64,000 nucleotides of DNA from Scortum barcoo. Taxonomy: Eukaryota > Chordata > Actinopteri > Centrarchiformes > Terapontidae. The notes below the pieces were generated by a model, which had not been told where the DNA came from, did no database searches, and saw only the letters and a program-made list of their open reading frames with translations. Of this stretch, positions 50,746-61,275 are shown one piece after another (the stretch's first letter is position 1; each line of letters opens with the position of its first letter). The position numbers and the translations under genes were made by a program. The DNA lies in assembly GCA_023238725.1 (NCBI GenBank), contig CM041541.1, forward strand, positions 12,296,544 through 12,360,543. Direction: 5' to 3'.

Positions 50746-51007
50746 TGGAAATACCACCCTCCTCTTCTTCATCCCCTCCTCCTCTTCCTCTCTTGTTTTT
50801 TATTTTTTTGCACTAACATTACCTGGGATATTTTGGATTTAACATTTTTAAAAAATGTCCTTTTTGCAGAGACAGTGCTCTCTGGAGCTGCGAGACATTT
50901 AACTTAACTGTTTTGAGATTTTTGCAGGGCTTTTTTGGGGGGTTTTGTTTTTGTTTTTTTTTTTTTATTATTCTCTTTCTAGTCAGAGGATCAGATTCGG
51001 ATGGAAA
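50746..51007 (+). other. acvr2a: Proximal 5' leader (or leader intron) of acvr2a
   Basis: This AT- and T-rich stretch links the CpG-rich block to the start codon. It contains a T-run (about 50957-50966) followed by TTCTCTTTCTAG ending at 50982, which looks like a splice acceptor. It also has ATGs at 50855 (16-codon frame closing at 50902) and at 51001 (out of frame with the receptor start). If the acceptor is used with an upstream donor, most of this segment would be removed and only about 25 bases of leader would precede the start codon. Confidence 0.6.
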
Positions 51008-51062
51008 ATGGGAGACGCCACCAAACTGGCCTTCGCCGTTTTCCTCATCTCCTGCTCTTCAG
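51008..51062 (+). CDS. acvr2a: Activin receptor type 2A, first coding exon (partial gene)
   Basis: This exon translates to MGDATKLAFAVFLISCSSG, the last glycine codon being completed by the next exon. From memory, the human ACVR2A precursor begins MGAAAKLAFAVFLISCSSG, so 17 of 19 residues agree. The peptide is a signal sequence: a short start with one lysine, a hydrophobic core (LAFAVFLI), then small residues. ACVR2A is a single-pass serine/threonine kinase receptor at the plasma membrane that binds activins, myostatin/GDF and some BMPs and phosphorylates type I receptors to activate SMADs. The ligand-binding, membrane and kinase parts lie beyond this window. The start at 51008 has A at -3 and G at +4, a strong context. 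The exon ends in CAG before GTGGGT, a good donor, in phase 1. Teleosts usually carry two copies (acvr2aa, acvr2ab); this exon cannot separate them. Confidence 0.93.
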
Positions 51063-51764
51063 GTGGGTGTGTTGGAGGGGTGTGTGTGTGGTGGTGGGGG
51101 TGTATGCATGTGTTATTGTCATCTGTAAAGGATCCTGTGCAATGCATATTATCATATCTGCAGAATGCATCTCACAGCTTGTTGTTATGTGTGGTGAAAG
51201 CAGTGCAATGCAGCCTCAGTGTTGGTTATTTGCATCCTGTATGTGTGGATGTGCATTGGATGGGCTGGGGGGACATACCAGCACAAACTAGGTTCATTTC
51301 AGCTTAATTTCTTTAGAAAAAACAGGAGGGGCTGTGAGAAGATGGCTGTTTTGTGCTCCTAACTTCATCAGATGGGGCTGATATGAAGAAAAAGTGGTTA
51401 AAAGCACCACAGGACAGATAATCAAAGGGGTATTTAGAAAAAAACAACAACAACAAAAGTCTTTGCAGCTAGAAATATAAATCACTTTCACACAAACATG
51501 TCCTCTCAAAAGGTCACAAAAGGTTAGATTTTGATTTAAGGAGGCGGGTAAGCTTGGTGCAGGTGATTTTAACTCTTTATTCAGACAGTGTGTGCACATT
51601 GAAATTGTACAAACCTCGTCTCTCCATGCGTTCTCAAATCCCAGAGGCATAGTGAACGTCAGCGGGGTCACTGAGGTGAGAACGAGGTGAAAGGAAAGGA
51701 AAGGAAAGGGGGTCAACCCGGGAAGGCTGTTTTCCCGGTTACATGGATGTGAATGGATTTGAAA

Positions 51765-51975
51765 TCAGAATCAGCTTTATTGATCAGGCGTGACTGAACA
51801 CATGCAAGGATTTTAACATCTCTCTCAGTGTATGTACACAAAAAAAGACATACATGCAGGACAACAGCTCCACAAGGTTAAAAATAAACATCAAACTACT
51901 ATGTTAAAGTATAAATATATATAGAATAAAAGAAATAATAACAGTAACGTGGAGGTTGTAAGACAATAAAGTGAC
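51765..51975 (+). repeat. Interspersed repeat tail (AATCAGCTTTATT type)
   Basis: AATCAGAATCAGCTTTATTG starts the block (about 51765), followed by CTCTCAGTGTATGTACACA and then an A-rich run with TATAAATATATATAGAATAA. This order is the hallmark of a common teleost interspersed repeat, likely a non-LTR retrotransposon end. It lies in acvr2a intron 1. Exact family not assigned. Confidence 0.6.
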
Positions 51976-53174
51976 AAAGTGATTGGAGAGAACCAGATTT
52001 AATATTTATCCAAACATCATTTTTAATCATTTTAAGCCCATCATGTTAAATTAACTATTTATAGTTTAATTTTTATCGTAAATTTCAAGATTTTTCCAAC
52101 TTTCCAGGCTTCTTCCAAAGGTTGAGGCCTCTAAGTGTTTTGGTGAACCTTAATGCCCCCCGGTGAACCTGTTCCACCCCCCCAAAAGAGTCAGTCCAGC
52201 CTAACTAAAATGGTACAGGGTAACCAGGCAGTGTTCCTCCAGCTGGCCAACAATGTCTAAACACCAGCGGGGAACTTGGACGAGCATCAGAACACCTGAG
52301 TTTGTCATTGGATGTTGACTTTGTCGCGTGATCAAAAGGCGTCAAACCGGTGGCTTTTAATAACAACACGTACCCCGCCGCCGCTCGTGAGGGCGACCGG
52401 CGTTGGTTTAACTCATCTGTCGGCTTTGATCGTGATTGACAGAAGGCAGATCCTCACATAACCACAGAGATTTGTGTAGGTTGAAAGACGCGTTCTTAAA
52501 AAAGGCGACAAAACACAGACCTGGAGGCTTTCAAAATGTGCAAATATCATCATCGTTTACACGCTTCTGCACTGTTAAGTGTCAGCGAACGACCTTGTGT
52601 ATAAAATACCCAGCGTGCTCATATGAAACTCAAGAAATGGAAAAGGTGGAATAAAACGTGAAGTTGTCCTTTCCCAGCGAGCCCTGGGGTGCCGTTGAGT
52701 GTTTGAGCAGAAATTAAAAGGCTTCTCAAATACGGTAATGGTTGGGGTTGGTTGGAGTGTAAGCCAGGTGCCGTCTGTACTGCACGGTGCAGCAGATGAT
52801 TATTCCACTCGCTCATTAGCGTCTGAAGTGGGGAAATGAATGGTTCCTACTTGAGGTGGAATAATAATCCTTTTATGAAATCCAAGTTGAATTGGCACAG
52901 CTCAAGACAACGCCAAGAAACCTCTGATAAGGGCAGGGCACTCAGCCCAGAGAGGTTTTATTTGATGAGGCCTATTGCGACACGGCAAAAAAAAGAAAAA
53001 CCTCAATAACGCTGAGTTTGTTTTTTTTTTTTTATTTGAAGACTTCGAAATTCAGAGGACACTACTAATATTGTTTTTAATTTAGATTGTTCATTTCACC
53101 AGACAAAGTGCTGAAGTCATGCAGACTTTTCACAGAAACTTGTGCTAAACTAAGAAAAACAGCAAAACTTAGAG

Positions 53175-53445
53175 TTAATCGACTGACACGACAACTGTGA
53201 GCGATTTTAATTGTGGTTTCAAGCCAAAAATGAGCAGTTTCGTCCTCTAAACTCAGACTATTTCCTGCCTTAGTTAATCTTATATGTTAGTAAAGTAAAT
53301 ATCTTTGCACTTTTAACTGTTATTCAAACAAAACAAGCAGGTATAACTTATCAAGGTGTGAACCTGAGAAAATCAGTCACGTACTTGACAAAGTATTCGG
53401 CAGATTAATCAACAATAAATAAATAGTAACTTGCAGCACTAATAA
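53175..53445 (+). repeat. Dispersed repeat copy C
   Basis: This is a third member of the 14920-15248 family, in the same orientation. It has TAGTAAAGTAAATATCT, AAAACAAGC, then CAGATTAATCAACAATAAAT and an ending of CTTGCAGCACTA. It lies in acvr2a intron 1. Confidence 0.6.
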
Positions 53446-54654
53446 TATTGATATGTGCCCAGCAAATGTTAAGTATTTTTTGTTAATAAATGTCTTGAAA
53501 TGTTAATCAGTTCTAGAGCTGTCACTGATAAATTCTTGTTGTTAAGCATTTGCCTTAAAACCCTCATGTTTAACTTTTGTTCCTCGCTGTTATTTTGGAA
53601 GGTAGGGTGTCAAAAATGTGAACTTTGACCCGGTTTAAGGTTGTGTTCAGCAGCTGCCCGGTGTTTTGATCCTTGCTGGCGTGTCTACATGCCGCCGTAA
53701 CACATGGTGGGTCAAGGTTGTAATGGGACTGTTAGCAGGCATCTTCTTGTGTTTGTTTTGAAACTTTTGAGGTTTGAAAACGACCCCCCTTTAACGGAAA
53801 AGTGACATTTTGCCTCCACGAAGCTGATAATGTGACATTTGAATGGGCGGATGTTGAACCCACGTTGTCTGTTTGAAAGGTGACCTCTGCCTCCAATCTC
53901 ATGTGAGCTTGAATCTGTAAATATTTACTGTGCCTGCCCTGTAAGTTACGGCCAGTTCAGATCCTGTCAGGTTTAATGTGAGTGTGAACTGCAGGCGGAG
54001 AGAAAGAGATGTGGTGATTAAAAATAAGACACGTGGTTTAACCTTTTTTTTTTCCAGCTCTCAGAATTCGTAGAAGTGTGTCAACACACGTCAACAACCC
54101 ACAGCCAATTATGCAAATTAAAAAACAAGCAATGCCTGCTGTATTTCTGCAACAGTTGGAAGAAATATTTGCCCATAAGATGACTGTTTGACCCCATAAA
54201 AGTCTTTTTCTAACAAGTTAATGAGTATAAATGATTCTAAATCGAAGGAACAAGACCCCGTCCTGTTTCCTCTCCTCCTCTGACGTGACGTGAGTGCAAC
54301 TCAAGCAATCAACCTCTGGCTGTAGAGGTCATACTCTGGTGTAAAAGTCACATTTTGTTGGTAATTTTTGGGGGAAATGACTCTTTAGAGCTCTGCACGC
54401 ATCCATCGCTGAGGCTGACAGACGGACAAGTCGAGTCTCGTGCTCTGCCTCCACGTTTGGCCTCCTTTTTTGTACACTGCAGCAGTTTCACACAGACATT
54501 GATCCTCTCGCACACCAGCGTAAGGTTACATCAATATGGCAAGGATGAAGCAGCTCTGGGCTTTTTTCTTTCTGTCTTTCTTTCTTTAAAAAAAAAATAA
54601 AACCCTCAGCAGCTTAACAGATCTGATGATTCAGTTTAAGCTCTGCTACACATC

Positions 54655-54980
54655 AAACTCGACCTGAAGCGGTATCTGAGCCCTGTCGCTCAGCGGGCCG
54701 TTCTGTCCCACTGAACCAGGGAAAGCTAACATTTACCGGGTGCATTAACTTTGCCGAGCTGGTCGACATCCAAGCCTCCAGATCAAGTCCCTGCCGCCAA
54801 AGAGCGACGTCTCTTAGCTCCAATCTTGGTGTTTTACAAGCGACCCTGACCTCTGACCTCCCTGTAGAGGATCTGAAGAGATAAAGAGACCTCTCCCTCC
54901 GGCCTGCAATTAATGATCACATTATGTTCCCGAGGTTTCATTTGCACAGATAATACCACGACTTGAAAGGCGTCTCACCT
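54655..54980. promoter_or_regulatory. Candidate intronic regulatory element
   Basis: A complex unique block in acvr2a intron 1 with CpGs, CCTGACCTCTGACCTCC direct TGACCT-type half-sites (nuclear receptor-like, about 54845-54861), and CAATTAATGATC homeodomain-like words (about 54906-54917). Confidence 0.28.
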
Positions 54981-55559
54981 CAAAATGTTAAATATCTCGT
55001 TGAGTTTGAACAAGATCTATAAAGACTTTTTTTTTCTTTTTAAATCAGGGTCACAAGCAACAAGTGTTTTCCATTAGTGACTGAAATGTTTCTTTGTTCA
55101 GACGAGGTGAAAACGGTGCTTTTGGAAGACATTTAAAGTGTGCTGGTAGCTTCTCAATGTTAAATTAAATACAGGAAAAAAGACAAATCACGACTGTCCT
55201 AATAGCTTACTAGAAGTAATATTTACTCTGGCGGACTGAGTTGATTATTTACTTTATTATTTATTTACCCTAAAAATCACGATGAGTGCTCTGAATTGAT
55301 CGTTACATCAAAGAGAGTGATCCAAGAGTGATATTGAACATATTTTAAATCAGCTTTTTCTGTGGCGAGGCTTTATATTTCTGTACATGTCTTTTAAAAC
55401 GTAGAAATCACGTAGCTGCTGTTCAAACATGTAAAAACCAGTAGTAAATAAAAACATGGTTATTTAATGCACACAAGGTCAGAAATTTGTAATTTAAAGC
55501 ATTTTGCTATGACTCAACGATCCTGTAGCTTTCTGCTGCAGTGTTTTTGGGTGTTTCCT

Positions 55560-55790
55560 GGAGCGGTCAGAGGCCCGGCTACCGGCTCTGTCCCATTTTC
55601 CCTCCCTATCTATTTCTAATATGTTCTCTTGCATTATGCATTAGGCTCCAAAAGCACAGGTGTATTTGTTAAGGCCAGATGTAGTCTCGATTTCCCATCG
55701 GGCCCAACTAGTCAGGCTGCCTCCTTCCAAGGCCGTACATCATTTCTGAGCTTTAGCATCGTAAAAACCAGGACCAGTCCGCGTTCATGG
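55560..55790. promoter_or_regulatory. Candidate intronic regulatory element
   Basis: Complex unique sequence in intron 1 with GC-richer words and no repeat signature, ending just before a GGC/GGT-rich stretch (about 55830-55862). Candidate only. Confidence 0.22.
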
Positions 55791-57111
55791 AGGCAAAATG
55801 GTGACCAAAAACAGCATGTTGCCAAATTCGGCGGCGGCGGCGGTGGTGGTGTGAGGGGGGGGATTATGACCCTCCACCAGTCAGACCACTGGTTAAATTT
55901 AGACTATGGCCAGGTGTTGTGTGCACTTTGCACACTGCAGGCAACATGGGTGTTTTTCTGTGTATTTTGGTGATGTAAGAGTCCCTGATGTGCACAGTTT
56001 CGAGGAAATTTCTGTTTAGATGCACTAAGTCGTTTTTTTAAGGTGGAAGTAAATAATTATCTCCAAAAAAGGACTTTGGAGTTTACCATTGACCTCAACA
56101 ACATCCAAACTTTTCTCCTTTTTTGTCTTGCAAACGGAGTTCATGGTGAAGTGATAAATTTGGATCAGCTGCACTCAACTTAATCTCCATTATCTTGCAT
56201 GAGACAAGCGTTATTGGAGCTAAATAACATTGAAACGTGACCTCTGGGAAGTTATAATCAGTATTTCTCTGCTTGTTTACTTGTTGGCAAAGTGTCTCTG
56301 GTCATTGAACTCTATTGAAAATAAATTGACATCCACTGACTTGATGGATCATGTTTACAACACACAGAAGACATGGCCTGACCTAACCTTTATAAAATGA
56401 CACGATAAAACCCCAGTTTTAACAGGTTTCGAAGGCCCAGGGCCTCTTAAAACTCACTTACCACATAAGTGACTATCTAAACTTTCACTACAATTAAAAA
56501 TCATCAAAACACCATAATTGCTATCGAGGGGATTTTCTTCAGCAGCAGCGATTTGTTTCAACCTGCTCTTGGTATTGCCACACAGGACAATACGCTGCAA
56601 AAGCACAGAAAGGTGAAGTAATTTGAGGAAATCATTTGAAAGCCAGTTTTCGTGTACTTTTTTTTTTGTTTGTTTGTTTTTTGTCTGAGACTGACACCGT
56701 CTGATGCAGCAAGTCTTAGATACTCCAAACAGGTCGAAGCAAATTCAAAAGGATTATTTGCAAATGCTGTGAGGCTCCGAGTCTTTTTATAACGGCAGCA
56801 TAAGAGGCAGCGAAGGGACTAAAATAACATACATATTTAATTCTGCTTTCACTCCTTTGAGGAATCAGAGGTGTAGGCTCAGAAGAAGATGGGAAGACGG
56901 TTTGAGCTGCACCGTCCCTCGATAAAATCACAATCCTATAATTCTGCCCAGTATTGTAATCACAGTTATTAATCATATTTTAATCAGGCTCTTTTATTTT
57001 TTAGCATATATATTATAGAGGATTGAATGAGATGAAATGAAGAATATGACTGAGCTGTAAAGGAACAAAATATATCTGCGATCTGTAATTTTACACTCCT
57101 AATGTGCGGTG

Positions 57112-57312
57112 GTGTTAATTGTGTAGTCTCAGGAGACGGGTGGGTCAGCAAGAGGCTGCAGAGTCCGCCCGGTAACCAAGAGGTCACATGCTCGACATCC
57201 ATTACAGGCGTTCATCCTGTCACGCGCGCCCTTGAACAAACCCTACCTGCTCCGTTTTGTTGTAAGTCAGCGCCGGATAAAGCGCATCAGCTAAAAGCCT
57301 AAAATGTAAATG
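57112..57312 (+). mobile_element. tRNA-derived SINE copy
   Basis: The head contains GGTAACCAAGAGGTCACATG and then CTCGACATCC, a degraded form of the tRNA B-box region of fish SINEs (GGTCACAGGTTCGAATCC type). The 3' end reads GTAAGTCAGCGCCGGATAAAGCGCATCAGCTAAA and then AAAATGTAAATGCAG, which follows the common teleost tail 'GTAAGTCGCT...GGATAAAAGCGTC...GCTAAATG...AATGTAAATG'. The element is about 200 bp, moderately diverged, in acvr2a intron 1. Confidence 0.7.
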
Positions 57313-58609
57313 CAGACCGGGCTGCACCTCTGTAATGAGAAGTCGATGAATTTCCCCTGTAACTGTTACTGACTCAAATTAAAACAAATGATGGGGAAGA
57401 TGGTAAGTCCAGAGTAGGAGTGTGCAGCCTCTCCTGAGATATTGGAGCCTAAACATATAGATATGCTTAATTCGCTCTTTTGGATCAAACTTTTCATACA
57501 TACAGGAGTATTTTATCTCCGTCTAGACCACTTGATGTGTCGGTACCCCAGAGAACGGTCCAAAGCGGTCCTTTACTGTAATTAATGCATCCTGCAGATG
57601 TTGCTTTATGTGCTTGGGAGAGTTTCAGTCTAGACAGGCTGGCTGCTCAGACGGAGAGGCCCTGCTTTGATCCTTGATTAAAAACTGCAAGCTGTACATT
57701 CATCATGCTCTTGTTTCAGGCTCTCTCAAGGGTCCTCGCCTGTTTTACGCTCCCTCCTTCCTCCTCCTCTTCGTCCATCTCTTGCCAAGATTCCTCACTG
57801 TCACGAAGGTCGCTCTAACCTCTTATCACCACAAACCACCGAAGGGTAATGTAATGGTGTCTCAGGGTCTGGCAGGGGCCGCTCGCTCGATCACTCGCTT
57901 GTGATACTGCGGGTTCGCCGGACTGCCATCGTTGTTGCTGTCACCTTGTGTCACCATCTGATAAACCTCAAATGTCATTTAGCATGCATCGAGCAGCAGT
58001 CATCGGAACTGCAAAAACATCAAGTCTTCTTGTCCAACATTTATTGTCCTGTAATCCTCAGAAATAACAAAATTGAAAGCAGAATAAGTTGTTAAATTAG
58101 TTCAAAAATCCAAAAGGAAAAGAAAAAACTGCAACGAAGACTTTAATATGAGGCTTTTTAGCTCTTGTAGCTGACTTGCATTTTTGACACTGTGGCTTAC
58201 TTGCAGTTCAAACTGCCATCTGAATTTCCAGTGAGGTGAAGAGGGGATTTGTTCAGTCTTGAAACTCTTAACAAGTTTTTCTTTCCAAGCAGTATTGACG
58301 GGAAAAGAGTTTTGAAATCTCTGCAGCGCGGTAATCACTGAGTCATCGCTGGTATTGATAAACAAACCTATAAACCCTGCAGATGTATTATGGTTGCAGC
58401 GAGGGGGGAGTCAAATGCTTTGCTTACCACACCTGTAATCTAATCTCAATTAAAAATACACAAGTGTTGGTGTTTTATTTTGGCTGAGAGGAGCCTTGTG
58501 ACCAGTATGTGTCATTAGTTTACACTAAATATAAAGATGAACCAGGAGTCAACGAGGTCGTCTGACGGCTGGACGAATGAAAGAAGGTGGGGGCAGGGTG
58601 GGGGGGTTT

Positions 58610-58990
58610 ATTGACTCTCCGGCTTTTTATTGGTTTGTCTTGTACAAATGGCGAGGCCGGTGAGTGCAAACAGTGGACGTAATTGAACGGCAGACAACAT
58701 GTCTTGGATCGGCCACGTGAGATGAGTCAGAGCGGGGCGGTCCATTAGTTCCACACAGCAGCAGCAGCAGCAGCCTGTGATCAAGTGTGGGCTAACCTTG
58801 ACCGCCGAGTGCATTTCTGTACACTTTTAGACTTTCTCCTCTTTTGGTTTTTAAGCAGAGCTGCAGTCGGAGAAGGGGAAGGTGTGGGGCACGATATCAG
58901 ATTCTGATCACATTGACAGGAATGGTATTCGCAGTATGAAGCACATTCAATTGCTTAACGGCAGTGGATTATGGGAAATATATCTCTCTG
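58610..58990. promoter_or_regulatory. Candidate intronic regulatory element
   Basis: A complex unique stretch in intron 1. It has a TTTTTATTGG word near 58624, GGCCACGTGAG (CACGTG, about 58711-58721) and a (GCA)5-type run (about 58758-58772). GATATCAGATTCTGATC lies near 58893 in its second half. Confidence 0.24.
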
Positions 58991-59889
58991 AACTGGAGCT
59001 GGACTCACAAAGGACCCATCTCCTCATATATATAATAGCTTGTCTGCCAGTCTCCTTCTGTCTGTGCCCCCCCTCCCCTCCTCCTCCTCCATTCTTCGCT
59101 CATTGATTGCTTGTTTTATAAAAATGAATTGAGATGCCCGTGCTGCAGGGTTTGCCATATTGCAATATCACTGCAAACTCAATACGCGGCTCGACTTTAA
59201 GCCCAAGTGGCACTTAACACACCCTTCAAATAAATCCAAACAATTCAAGCACAGAGGAGATGTTTGTGGGTGGGAGGAGGAGGGACGGTGAGGAGTGGGC
59301 GGGGGGGGCTTTTGCAGATCCTTCTTCAGCACCCTGCGAGAGATAACGAGGAGTTTTAAATTGCTCGTCCTGTAAAGAATGTACGGTATGCAGTAGCCTG
59401 TTACGCACCAGGGACACAGGGTCACGTTGGTATGTGCTCCTTGTGCAAACGGGAGAGTTGGTGGGGATTCACGGCGAGGGACCCCTCCCCCCCCACCATC
59501 GCCACCACCTTCACCCCCTTGGCGCTCTCCTGACCCGTCCGGCAACCGGCTCCATCAGCGCTAATTGAGGCAGAGGCCAATGGGCGTTTGTCGCTCGGGC
59601 ATACCAGCGGGGATTAAAGGGATTGGATTCAGTTGCTGAGTGCTGTGGTTTTTAATGCCCCCTTCGCCTCGCCCTCGCCACCCCGTCCCCCCCACTCCCC
59701 CACCCCGCTTGCCCCCGTGGAAAGAGTGCGGTCTTTGTGACCGGCCTCAAACCCGCCCACCCCCCGACCATGTCACGACACCATCTGATGGAGCGTTAAC
59801 TCAGGCTGTTCTGTGAATCAACTGTCTACTGTAAAATTTTGTTTAGTCTGAGAGAGCGCTCAGCCAACAGGTTTAAGGAAATACAAATT

Positions 59890-60215
59890 AATACGGTTTC
59901 ATCCATCTCATCTGTAATCACTTTCATGATTATTACCATCAGATACATGAGGATGATTAAGCACCAAGGTGGACGTCTTACCGAATTTCGTGCAGAATCG
60001 GCTCTAAAACAGCGTTAGCCACACACTTAGGTGGTAACCTTGCCGTGGGCCGGTGGTTTCCCATGCTGGCCTAATGCCTGTGATAGTCAAACAGCTATAA
60101 ATGGTGTAAAAAAATCTTTATCCAAGCGGCCAGGAGCTGCCCTAAAGGCAAGTGGTGGGCTGCATTTCTAACCGGCAGCGCCTACGATTTTTGAGTCGGG
60201 GATAAAGGATTGATG
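59890..60215. promoter_or_regulatory. Candidate intronic regulatory element
   Basis: About 325 bases of dense complex sequence with TAATCA, GATTATTACC and GCTATAAATGG words, few simple repeats, and a clear compositional contrast with the C-run-rich DNA at 59640-59770. One of the better candidates in intron 1. Confidence 0.32.
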
Positions 60216-60508
60216 CAAAAAAATAAAGGTCGCATGTGGAGAGGTATAGCAACATTTAGTTTGATAAAATGATTTGGTCCTTTAATATGTTTCTGGATTT
60301 CTTTACAATCTAAAAACATGTTAGTAAAAACTTACTTATCTGTTTAATTAGAAGAAGATTTACAGCTTTGGCAGCGATGTTTGTTTAGGGCAGTAGACCG
60401 ATCCAGGCCTGACAGCTTTACAGAATTTTGTTGCCTGAACCCAACTTGACCCTGAAGCCATGTCAAATCTTTCAATTTCCCTCCCTCCATATCTCTCTGA
60501 CACACTCT

Positions 60509-60510
<2 letters not shown>

Positions 60511-60544
<34 letters not shown>
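60511..60544. repeat. (CA)17 microsatellite
   Basis: The longest pure CA run in the window, in acvr2a intron 1. Confidence 0.97.
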
Positions 60545-60546
<2 letters not shown>

Positions 60547-60774
60547 GTCTAAACTTGACTGCTTCCTCTGCTGCTCGGCTGCACAACATGATGGAACTAG
60601 TGCCGAATATTTGCAGCACATGTGAAAGACCTGTTTCAGGCACTTTTATTCAATGGGTGTACCACATCTTTAACACGGCTATTATTAGACGTTTTATACT
60701 AAATGTATGCGGTTATTCACACATGCAGAAGCTGTATTTAGTCACGTCTTGAGTCAGTTATGTGGGGGAGGAGT

Positions 60775-61275
60775 GTCAAATTGCATCAGCAGCAACAACA
60801 AGCATTGCCGGCGAGCCAAGAGGCCGACTCTACAGAGAGCATTTTGACCCCTGGCCTCGGCCCTAACTTCTTTATTCAACACTATTCAAAAATCATCACT
60901 CACATTTGTTTTTAGTGCCGCTCGCACATATTCCCACACAAGCCAGCGCCCCAAACAGCCATACATCACCTCAAATCTATTTCATCTCTGCCCGGACGCA
61001 GATGATAAGTTGATCCTTAGAACAAATTCCATCATAACGAACAATCCCTGCTCCTGGCAGGCACACAAAAAAAGCCTTGATGAATGAGTTGTTTACCTAC
61101 TTTCGGTGCATGCAGTGCCGAGTGCAGGCCTGGCCCGCCAAAATGCCACTTCATTATGAGGCTACAGAGCACAGTGCAGCACAGCCTGCCCCTGTGACCA
61201 GCCACAGACAGGAAATTGGATATTAGTTCCTGTATTCCTCAGCAGTTGTCAGGCACAACGCGCCTGACGGACAGT
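60775..61275. promoter_or_regulatory. Candidate intronic regulatory element
   Basis: About 500 bases of unbroken complex sequence with few simple repeats, including ATTCAACACTATTCAAAAAT, CTTCATTATGAGGC and GGCACAACGCGCCTGACGG. It is the longest such block in intron 1. Candidate only. Confidence 0.3.

Noticed and set aside
50981..50982. Using the acceptor-like AG as proof of a leader intron
   Set aside because: T-rich runs create acceptor look-alikes easily; kept only as a hypothesis in the findings.
50945..51007. N-terminal extension in frame with the receptor exon
   Set aside because: The upstream start would be TTG and the extension is an artefact of the T-run; the known protein starts at the ATG at 51008.
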